The notes below the pieces were generated by a model, which did not search any database, was not told the DNA's origin, and saw nothing but the letters and a program-made list of their open reading frames with translations. Position numbers and translations under genes: made by a program. A stretch of 13,426 nt of DNA from Bacteroidota bacterium (lineage in GTDB: Bacteria > Bacteroidota > Bacteroidia > Chitinophagales > Chitinophagaceae), in NCBI GenBank assembly GCA_028877045.1, contig JAGWPQ010000602.1, positions 1 to 13,426 on the forward strand, read 5' to 3'. This document shows positions 7,546 to 13,426 of this stretch, piece after piece (within the stretch, counting starts at the first letter, position 1; the number at the start of each line of letters is the position of its first letter).

Positions 7546-7579
7546 AAAAAGTCATCGACTTTTTTAAAAGTTGATGACT
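7543..7579 (-). terminator. Intrinsic terminator of the VanZ-like gene
   Basis: AGTCATCGACTTTT (7550-7563) pairs with AAAAGTTGATGACT (7566-7579) over 14 bp with one G-T wobble and a TT loop. On the minus strand the stem is followed by a run of T (A-run at 7543-7549 on the plus strand), 30 bp after the stop at 7609. On the plus strand no T-run follows, so it serves mreD less well, though it may slow transcription from both sides. Confidence 0.75.
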
Positions 7580-7608
7580 AAAAAGAATATTTACTCAAAT
7601 ATATTTTA

Positions 7609-8526
7609 TTATGGATTACATGGATCCGGGCAATTTTTGCACCATCCGTAATTAATAAATGTGCTGACCTTGTCGGCAATATCATTATCTAATTTATCAA
7701 AAGTTATATAGTTTGTCGGAAACGTAATATAAAAATCTCCGTCAAATACATAACCACGTACCTCAGCTCCATAATGCTGATAACTATCGGTAGTATAAGT
7801 AATGTTTAAAGTTAGGTTGGGTGTTACGCCATTTGCCAAACTAAATTTGCCATAATTGGTGCTGTTTAATCTGTTCAGTACATAATCGGGCACGGTGCGT
7901 TGCGCCTCGGGCAGATCTTTCATGGTATAATAACCGGTTAGATTTACCTTAAGCAAAATAGGACTGTAACTAAGTCCCTTGTGTGTTACACATGGTTGTG
8001 GTATAGGTTTGCGATAAGTATGATGGTTATAATTGTTTGGCATACTGGCAACAGCCATTGCCAAAAAAATTATAAAGATCATTGCCGGCCATAATTGTTC
8101 TTTTACTTTTTTCATATTTACAGTAGTTAAGAGTGGGGGAAGAATATTGATTAAGAAAATAATTATTGCATAACAAAAAATATCATTGATATCGAATGTG
8201 CCGCTGATCAGATGAAGACCTTGTGCAGCTTCGGTTACAAAAGGAAGCGATAAAATAAAAATCTTAGAAGTATTGTTTCGGATAAGTTGCAGTTTGGAAA
8301 ATGCAACAACTATCAGACTTAATGCAGCGCACCATGTTATGTCGGAAAAATACCAGCTAAAAAAATGCGCAGCGGCAGAAGAATGAATTAAATTTTTTGT
8401 AACAGGGATATTAAAAAAAGAAAAAAGTAAAATGTCCGGACGAAAAATAAAATAATTGATGGTGCCAATCAACAATAAAACAATTGCCGAACCGATTAAA
8501 AAAATATGCCTGAATTTTATTTTCAT
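7609..8526 (-). CDS. VanZ-like membrane protein with an extracytoplasmic C-terminal domain
   Basis: Function unknown. The 305 residues fall into two parts. Residues 1-163 are membrane-embedded, with likely helices near 7-28, 55-76, 87-107, 113-133 and 145-162. The stretch TEAAQGLHLISGTFDINDI (98-116), with E99, Q102, D112 and D115, resembles the conserved E-x-x-Q and D-x-x-D pattern of VanZ-like proteins, a family with a member linked to teicoplanin resistance but no settled biochemistry. Residues 170-305 are hydrophilic and look beta-rich, probably outside the cytoplasm, and end in C296-x-x-C299-x-x-x-C303, which could form disulfides or bind metal. I do not recognise this tail domain. The ATG at 8526 gives a clean first helix. 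The gene has its own terminator and is 250 bp downstream of the peptidase-like gene on the same strand. Confidence 0.75.
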   Translation of the reverse strand: MKIKFRHIFLIGSAIVLLLIGTINYFIFRPDILLFSFFNIPVTKNLIHSSAAAHFFSWYFSDITWCAALSLIVVAFSKLQLIRNNTSKIFILSLPFVTEAAQGLHLISGTFDINDIFCYAIIIFLINILPPLLTTVNMKKVKEQLWPAMIFIIFLAMAVASMPNNYNHHTYRKPIPQPCVTHKGLSYSPILLKVNLTGYYTMKDLPEAQRTVPDYVLNRLNSTNYGKFSLANGVTPNLTLNITYTTDSYQHYGAEVRGYVFDGDFYITFPTNYITFDKLDNDIADKVSTFINYGWCKNCPDPCNP

Positions 8527-8689
8527 TTTTTAGTTGTTTATTTTAAAATCACCAACTCAAAAAACGGCAGCATTATTTTAAAAAGTCACAGGTCGTAAAT
8601 CCTTATTTGTATTAAATGTAATTATACAAAAAAAATTAAGGAAAGAAAAATTGTTTTAGTATGCTAGAATAACTTGTTGATTAAAGTTT

Positions 8690-8697
8690 CAAAAGTA
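8690..8697 (-). promoter_or_regulatory. Possible -7 element for the VanZ-like gene; rest of the 8527-8776 gap is plain
   Basis: TACTTTTG on the minus strand matches TAnnTTTG exactly, but no TTG lies at the right distance upstream. If used, the leader would be about 160 nt. In the remainder of the 250-bp gap I see no reading frame, strong hairpin or T-run terminator for the upstream gene. Confidence 0.35.
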
Positions 8698-8776
8698 CAA
8701 GTCCCAATGGAATCGGTGTTTTGCTGCGCCACAAGAGTTGAAGATTCTGTCACAGTTTATCAACAAAAAATAAAAA

Positions 8777-10951
8777 TTATTTTTCCATCGATTTGTTGTA
8801 AGCCATAATAAAAATCGCTCCTAGGTTTTTATGCGGTGGAACATAATCTTCGAACTTTTCTTTGGTTTGTCCGTTAAATCTTGTTTGTAAATTTTGCCAC
8901 AGGGTTGGCCAAATTAAATCTTTGCCCTGTCGTAAAGTTTCGGTAATGGCTTCAATCAAAGTAATATTTACAACGCCGGTTCCCACTTGTTTGGAAGCAA
9001 TTATCTGTGCTGCAGGGCAAATATTTAAAACCTGATCTAAACTATGATAACCGCCGCAACTGCCCAGCAGCACTACTTTTGCGGTGGTTGGCAATTGCTG
9101 GATAGTTGACTTTACATAATAACTGTGACCGCGGTGCAGAATAACGGTTGGACTAATCCCCAGCGAGTCTAAGTAATTTGCAAGATCATGTTGCGCTTCG
9201 GCATCTAATTCTTTTTCGGTATCGAGTGGCCGGTTGGAATAAATGCTGACAGGTGTGCCACGAACAGAATGTACTTCAACCCATTCATTTTTTCTGACAA
9301 TTTTCCAATTGGCATTGGTATAGCTTCTGAGAAAAGAATTAAAAATATTTATGCCGTCTTTATCGCCATAAAAAAATTGTTCGATGATAATTCGTCCGGC
9401 AGCATTTTTTAATGCGGCAACGGGCATATTATACATTGCCGGAATACCCAATGATGACAGTGTTGCGGTTTGACCATTATCGGCCGAGCTAAAAATTTTA
9501 TTCAGCAGAAAATAAATTTTTTGCCCGCGAACATTACCCGATTTTATATTTTGCTCTAAGTTGTGTTGTACCTGATTCAATAATAATTTTTTTACAGCAT
9601 CATCAGTAATACTGGCATAAGAATCGGCAACATCAACGGCATCTTCGAGCGAATTATTTTTTTCGAGATCGTTCACAAAATTTTTCATCAAGGTTTGAGA
9701 ACCTTCCTGATCCATTCGTTTTAAAAAATCATCCAGCACATTATAAGCAGCGGCCATGCGGATGAATTTTTTATAATAATCGTAGTGAACCAAGTTCAGC
9801 AAGGTATCCGAACGTTCAACAGTCATGCGTTGCCATATTCTTTTATAAACACCCAAATAGCTGCTGGTATAAATTTCTTCTTCGCCCAGCACGCATAAAT
9901 AATATAATTCGGTTGCAGAAAGACTGTCTGTTTTTTTAAAACGCACTGCATCATCTTTCTCATCATGCAAAGCATTTATTTCGTTAATAAATATTTCTAT
10001 GGCTTTAGATCTTAATTTTTCGGTAAGCACATGCATTACAAAAGGTGTATCGCCCTGTTGTGCACGCATGGCGTAGCTGATCTGTGTTTTCACCAGTAAT
10101 TTATAATAAGCAAACTCATTATCGGCAAGGCTTTGCAGCGAATCGAGACTTAATTTTTTATGATAGATATCGTCTAAAAAAGGAAAGAAAAATCTGCCGT
10201 TGGACGATGTTGCCATTGTTACAATGGTTTGCACTAGCGGATCTTTAACTGTTTTTATTTTTTTGCTGAGTGCATCATATGCCGAAGCATAATTATAAAA
10301 CTCTTCGGGATTTCGGTAAGCCATAACTGTCAGTAAACTATCAGCAAACGGAACTGACGGATGCTGGCTCAAGATAGGCATAATATTTTCGGGATAACGT
10401 TCGCAAGTTTTTAAAAGTAACAGGTCTTTCGAATCGCTGATACCCGAATTATTTTTTAAAGCAAAATTTGCCAACAAAATTTTTCCTATTTCCAGTTCAT
10501 TGTTTTCAATGACCGGAGTGATGGGCTGATGCTGCATTTCTTTATGCATCGCTTCTTCGAATGCCGTGATGAGATCGCCCAATAAAATTCCTTTTATTTT
10601 TTTAAATCTGTAATCATCAATAAAATCGTTCAGCAAATCGTTGATGCCTCGCAGCCATCTGAATTTTTGGCTGTCATCCATTAACGAATCGTTTTCGATA
10701 GAAGCCTGCATGTTATCGATCCGTACATGCAAAAATTGTGTAAGCTGAAGATTAATATCCAGATCGTTGGTGGCTGTAAAAACTGTATCGGAAGGGCTGT
10801 TAAGATGAATGATATTTTTTTGTGCATTATCAATATTATCATGAAACAATTGACGGTTCAGGGGCACTTTGGGCATATCAATTCCCGACTGTGCATAAAC
10901 AGAAATAACAGTGATAGCGCATAAAATAACGAGGTATATTTTCTTCATCAT
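8777..10951 (-). CDS. Secreted protein with a C-terminal clan CD peptidase-like (caspase-fold-like) region
   Basis: Not recognised as a named family. From the ATG at 10951 it has 724 residues; an ATG at 10948 is equally possible, and the TTG codons at 10957 and 10954 are rejected because ATGs follow at once. Residues 1-20 form a signal peptide (MMKKIYLVILC, cleavage likely after VYA), so the protein is exported. Residues about 40-510 look almost wholly alpha-helical, possibly a solenoid, with no motif I can name. Near the end, a hydrophobic strand leads to H606-R-G-H609-S, and after one helix a second strand (KVVLLGSCGG) leads to C632. Strand-His, strand-Cys order with Gly beside both is the pattern of clan CD cysteine peptidases. 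The His-Cys spacing of 23-26 residues is shorter than in well-studied members, and catalysis is unproven. It is transcribed away from the response regulator gene next door. Confidence 0.6.
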   Translation of the reverse strand: MMKKIYLVILCAITVISVYAQSGIDMPKVPLNRQLFHDNIDNAQKNIIHLNSPSDTVFTATNDLDINLQLTQFLHVRIDNMQASIENDSLMDDSQKFRWLRGINDLLNDFIDDYRFKKIKGILLGDLITAFEEAMHKEMQHQPITPVIENNELEIGKILLANFALKNNSGISDSKDLLLLKTCERYPENIMPILSQHPSVPFADSLLTVMAYRNPEEFYNYASAYDALSKKIKTVKDPLVQTIVTMATSSNGRFFFPFLDDIYHKKLSLDSLQSLADNEFAYYKLLVKTQISYAMRAQQGDTPFVMHVLTEKLRSKAIEIFINEINALHDEKDDAVRFKKTDSLSATELYYLCVLGEEEIYTSSYLGVYKRIWQRMTVERSDTLLNLVHYDYYKKFIRMAAAYNVLDDFLKRMDQEGSQTLMKNFVNDLEKNNSLEDAVDVADSYASITDDAVKKLLLNQVQHNLEQNIKSGNVRGQKIYFLLNKIFSSADNGQTATLSSLGIPAMYNMPVAALKNAAGRIIIEQFFYGDKDGINIFNSFLRSYTNANWKIVRKNEWVEVHSVRGTPVSIYSNRPLDTEKELDAEAQHDLANYLDSLGISPTVILHRGHSYYVKSTIQQLPTTAKVVLLGSCGGYHSLDQVLNICPAAQIIASKQVGTGVVNITLIEAITETLRQGKDLIWPTLWQNLQTRFNGQTKEKFEDYVPPHKNLGAIFIMAYNKSMEK

Positions 10952-10964
10952 CAACAAATAAACA

Positions 10965-10997
10965 CAAAAATAAGGTCAATTCATTCCACAAATCAAC
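10965..10997 (-). promoter_or_regulatory. Promoter of the peptidase-like gene
   Basis: On the minus strand TATTTTTG (10972 to 10965) matches TAnnTTTG exactly. GTTG (10997 to 10994) stands 21 bp upstream as a -33 element; a TTTG at 10992-10989 with a 16-bp spacer is an alternative. The -7 element ends 13 bp before the ATG at 10951, so the leader would be very short. Confidence 0.5.
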
Positions 10998-11027
10998 AGC
11001 AGTTAACAATTACATAATATTTACAAA

Positions 11028-11060
11028 CTTGATTTATGTAAAATTGTAAAGTTAATTTTG
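11028..11060 (+). promoter_or_regulatory. Promoter of the response regulator gene, with TGTAAA repeats
   Basis: CTTG (11028-11031), a 21-bp spacer and TAATTTTG (11053-11060) form a near-perfect Bacteroidota promoter 18 bp before the ATG at 11079. TGTAAA occurs at 11037-11042, 11045-11050 and 11061-11066, offset by 8 and 16 bp, and TTTACA lies inverted at 11020-11025. These repeats overlap the core promoter and could be a binding site for the regulator itself. Confidence 0.6.
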
Positions 11061-11078
11061 TGTAAACTTAATGTTACC

Positions 11079-11756
11079 ATGGAAACAAAAGGCAAAAGAA
11101 TTTTAATTGCTGACGATGAACCAGATATCTTAGAAATTGTAAGTTATAATCTTGGTAAGGAAGGATACGAAGTGTACACTGCGAAAGATGGTAACGAAGC
11201 TATTGAAAGAGCAAAACAGTTAAATCCGGATTTAATTATTCTGGATGTGATGATGCCCAAGAAAACCGGTGTGGAAGTATGCAGCATCCTGCGTTCGCAA
11301 TCGATATTTCAGGAAACGCTGATCATTTTTTTAACAGCACTGAGCGATGAGGCATCGCATATCAAAGGATTGGAAACAGGTGCGGATGATTATGTAAGCA
11401 AACCTATCAGCCCTAAAGTTTTGGTTAGTCGCGTGAACGCTTTATTCAGAAGAGTAAATAAAGACGAAGGAAAAACAGTGACTATCGGCAACATCAGTAT
11501 CGATCCTGTAAAATTTATGGTAGCCATCGATGGCAAGGATGCAGTGCTGGCAAAAAAAGAATTCGAATTATTATATCTGCTGGCATCAAAGCCGGGCCGT
11601 GTTTTTTTACGCAACGAAATTTTATCGCAGGTATGGGGTACCGAAGTAATTGTTGGTGACAGAACCATTGATGTTCATATTCGTAAGATACGTCAAAAGC
11701 TTGGTGTGGACTGTATTACAACGGTTAAAGGTGTTGGATATAAATTCGAAATATAA
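11079..11756 (+). CDS. OmpR/PhoB-type response regulator
   Basis: Cytoplasmic DNA-binding response regulator of 225 residues. The receiver domain (about 5-120) has the acidic pair D12-D13, phospho-acceptor D56 in ILDVMMP, T86 and K108, so it should be phosphorylated normally. The winged-helix effector domain (about 130-225) ends IDVHIRKIRQKLG...TVKGVGYKFE, typical of the OmpR/PhoB class. The ATG at 11079 is chosen over an in-frame TTG at 11058, because that TTG lies inside the -7 promoter element and the ATG gives METKGKRILIADDEP, which starts the receiver fold properly. Its kinase follows 89 bp downstream. The receiver and kinase resemble the PhoB/PhoR type, but a phosphate role is not shown: no pst or phoU genes are in view. 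Confidence 0.95.
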   Translation: METKGKRILIADDEPDILEIVSYNLGKEGYEVYTAKDGNEAIERAKQLNPDLIILDVMMPKKTGVEVCSILRSQSIFQETLIIFLTALSDEASHIKGLETGADDYVSKPISPKVLVSRVNALFRRVNKDEGKTVTIGNISIDPVKFMVAIDGKDAVLAKKEFELLYLLASKPGRVFLRNEILSQVWGTEVIVGDRTIDVHIRKIRQKLGVDCITTVKGVGYKFEI

Positions 11757-11762
11757 ATTGGG

Positions 11763-11836
11763 TCATGGTTGATAGGTCATGGATAATAGTTCATAACTTC
11801 CCGTCATCTACCATGAACCATCACCTATGAACTATT
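11763..11836. repeat. Inverted-repeat cluster between the regulator and kinase genes
   Basis: AATAGTTCATA (11785-11795) is perfectly complementary to TATGAACTATT (11826-11836). Shorter arms nest around them: TCATGG (11763-11768 and 11777-11782) with CCATGA (11811-11816), and ATGGTT (11765-11770) with AACCAT (11816-11821). Variants of TCATGGTTGATAGG-like words recur within 75 bp. No T-run follows the stems. It fills nearly the whole gap and could modulate how much kinase is made relative to regulator, or be a dispersed intergenic repeat. Confidence 0.6.
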
Positions 11837-11845
11837 TGCTGACTC

Positions 11846-12895
11846 ATGTTTAAAACAAAAAATCTTTCACCGCAACAATTATCGGCATTAACTGCATTGT
11901 TTTTATCTGTGCCGATTGCAATAGCTTTTTACATTATTGAAAAAGATTGGCGGTTTGGTATTGGTGCATTGCTTATTACTTTTATTGGCAGTTATTATTT
12001 AATACGGTTTGTGCTGGAATCGTTCATCTACCGGAAAATAAAACTCATTTATAAATTTATTTATCAAACGAAAGCCAATAAAAGAGAGGAGACTTATTAT
12101 AAATATATTCTTCCGCAAAAAGGTATTGATGAAGTAAGAGAAGATGTAGAAAAATGGGCCGAGCAGCGAAGCGCCGAAATTGAATTACTAAAACGTAATG
12201 AAGAATACCGCAAAGAATTTTTACAAAACCTGGCGCACGAATTTAAAACACCCATATTCGCAATTCAGGGTTATGTAGATACTTTATTGAGCGGTGCTTT
12301 GGAAAACCCCGAAGTGAATAAAAAATTTTTGGAAAATACAGCCCGCAATGTTGACCGCATGGTAAGCTTGGTGGAAGATCTGGACGAGATATCAAAATTG
12401 GAAAGAGGCGAACAACCTTTGTACAAAGAGAACTTTGTGATCCAGGATCTGATAAAAGATGAGTTTGAAACTTTATCCATAAAACTAGCCAAACGACAAA
12501 TAAAATGTTCCATCAAAAAAGGATGCGAAGCACCGATAACAGTTTTTGCCGACAAAGAAAAGATCCGTCAGGTATTAAATAATCTGATCGTTAATGCCAA
12601 CAAATACGGCAAACAACACGGAACCATCGTTGCCAGCATTTATAAAATGGATGGTGAAAATGTTTTGGTAGAAATCAGTGATGATGGTATTGGTATTGCC
12701 GAAGAACATCTGTCAAGAATATTCGAACGTTTTTACCGGACCGATTCGGGCCGCAGCCGCAATGTTGGCGGAACTGGACTTGGTTTAGCTATCTGCAAAC
12801 ATATTATTGAAGCGCATGGACAAACTATTCACGTGCGCAGCAAATTAGATGTAGGAACTACTGTTGGTTTTACTTTGCGTGCAAGGAAAGATTAA
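11846..12895 (+). CDS. PhoR-like membrane sensor histidine kinase
   Basis: Sensor kinase of 349 residues that should phosphorylate the regulator encoded just upstream. Two membrane helices at about 13-31 and 36-57 are joined by only a few residues, so there is almost no extracytoplasmic sensor; input probably comes through the membrane or a partner protein. A linker (about 60-120) leads to the dimerisation/phosphotransfer region with H131 in NLAHEFKTP. The ATP-binding domain has the N box around N245/N246 and N250, G1 DDGIG (279-283), F box FERFYR (293-298) and G2 GGTGLGL (308-314). All catalytic boxes look intact. The stop codon overlaps that of the convergent kinase gene by 4 bp. Identity as a histidine kinase is firm; the signal is unknown. 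Confidence 0.95.
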   Translation: MFKTKNLSPQQLSALTALFLSVPIAIAFYIIEKDWRFGIGALLITFIGSYYLIRFVLESFIYRKIKLIYKFIYQTKANKREETYYKYILPQKGIDEVREDVEKWAEQRSAEIELLKRNEEYRKEFLQNLAHEFKTPIFAIQGYVDTLLSGALENPEVNKKFLENTARNVDRMVSLVEDLDEISKLERGEQPLYKENFVIQDLIKDEFETLSIKLAKRQIKCSIKKGCEAPITVFADKEKIRQVLNNLIVNANKYGKQHGTIVASIYKMDGENVLVEISDDGIGIAEEHLSRIFERFYRTDSGRSRNVGGTGLGLAICKHIIEAHGQTIHVRSKLDVGTTVGFTLRARKD

Positions 12896-13426
12896 GATAA
12901 TTGCGATACAGGAATTTCAACGATCATTTCACAACCATTGCCAACTGATGTATTGATGGTAAGATTACCTTCAAAGATTTCGGTACGGTTTCGAATATTA
13001 CTTAACCCAATTCCATCTCCTTTTATTGATTGCAGGTCGAAGCCTTTGCCGTTATCGGCAATCTCCAAACGTAATTTATCATCGATTTTTTTCATACTCA
13101 CATTGATTTCAGTAGCTTCTGCGTGCTTTACAATATTCTGCATTTGGGTTTGTAGAATGCGGTACAGGTTTAATTGCAGATCGGCATACAGATGTTGATT
13201 CGCTTCATCATCAAAATCCAATAAAATATTTAATTTATCATCGGCATTAAAACTATTCAATAACATTTCAAATGATTCTTTTAATGCGCTTTCTTTAAAT
13301 CCTGCCGGTGCCAGTTGATGCGATAAATTTCTTATTTCATTTATGGCAGTAAGAGTATGATTTTTTAGTTCATCCATACGAACAAGATCATTTCCCGATA
13401 AATTTTTTATCAGGCTTGCGGAAAAT
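12892..13426 (-). CDS. NarX/LiaS-type sensor histidine kinase, N-terminus beyond the window
   Basis: Only the C-terminal 178 residues are visible; the frame stays open to the right edge, and the methionine at 13377 is internal rather than a start. The sequence NEIRNLSHQLAPAGF is the second helix of the phosphotransfer region in NarX/DesK/LiaS-type kinases, which signal to LuxR-type regulators. It is followed by a HATPase domain with an N-box region (ILQTQMQNIVKHAEA), DNGKGFD and GIGLSNIRNR. The phospho-accepting His and any sensor domain lie off the window. It converges with the PhoR-like kinase and shares the 4-bp TTAA of the two stop codons. It is probably not the partner of the OmpR-type regulator, which has its own kinase. 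Confidence 0.9.
   Translation of the reverse strand, partial: FSASLIKNLSGNDLVRMDELKNHTLTAINEIRNLSHQLAPAGFKESALKESFEMLLNSFNADDKLNILLDFDDEANQHLYADLQLNLYRILQTQMQNIVKHAEATEINVSMKKIDDKLRLEIADNGKGFDLQSIKGDGIGLSNIRNRTEIFEGNLTINTSVGNGCEMIVEIPVSQLS

Noticed and set aside
11058..11078. TTG start adding seven residues to the response regulator
   Set aside because: The TTG is part of a perfect -7 promoter box, so it would not be in the mRNA; the ATG at 11079 fits the family.
11079..12895. Naming the two-component pair phoB/phoR
   Set aside because: Similarity in class is clear, but no phosphate genes or recognisable pho box support that role.
12892..13377. Treating the right-hand kinase as a complete 161-residue protein starting at 13377
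   Set aside because: The frame continues without a stop to the window edge, and the essential His-containing helix would be missing.

Overview
The window looks like chromosomal DNA of a Bacteroidota bacterium, most likely from the Chitinophagaceae or a close relative. This is inferred from A+T-rich sequence, start codons without clear Shine-Dalgarno sequences, several promoters fitting the Bacteroidota consensus (TTG, 16-21 bp spacer, TAnnTTTG), and the style of the encoded proteins. No rRNA, tRNA, CRISPR array, integrase, transposase or other sign of a mobile island was seen.

Layout, left to right. (1) At 1-3278 two unrelated types of peptide transporter face away from each other: an OPT-family oligopeptide transporter on the minus strand, cut by the left edge, and a proton-coupled POT/PTR2 transporter on the plus strand, closed by a clear intrinsic terminator. 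(2) purD (3351-4634) encodes the second enzyme of purine synthesis. (3) A 316-bp gap (4635-4950) holds an inverted repeat, a structured element (copy A) and the mreB promoter. (4) mreB-mreC-mreD (4951-7467) encodes the core of the rod-shape elongation machinery; the mrdA and rodA genes that often follow are absent here. A diverged second copy (copy B) of the element upstream of mreB lies just after mreD in the opposite orientation, so the two copies flank mreBCD. (5) Two minus-strand genes of unknown role follow: a VanZ-like membrane protein with an extracytoplasmic tail (7609-8526), and a 724-residue secreted protein (8777-10951) whose C-terminus has a His/Cys arrangement resembling clan CD (caspase/separase/gingipain-like) cysteine peptidases. 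(6) Divergent from the latter is a two-component pair, a PhoB/OmpR-type response regulator (11079-11756) and a PhoR-like membrane histidine kinase (11846-12895). (7) A NarX/LiaS-type histidine kinase (12892 to the right edge) converges on it with a 4-bp overlap of the stop codons and is cut by the window end.

Most of the window is ordinary core and household DNA. The points most worth a second look are the peptidase-like domain of the secreted protein and its shared control region with the two-component genes, the two-copy element around mreBCD, and the VanZ-like fusion. Nothing here amounts to a clearly new multi-gene system. Function statements rest on motifs read by eye, without any database search.
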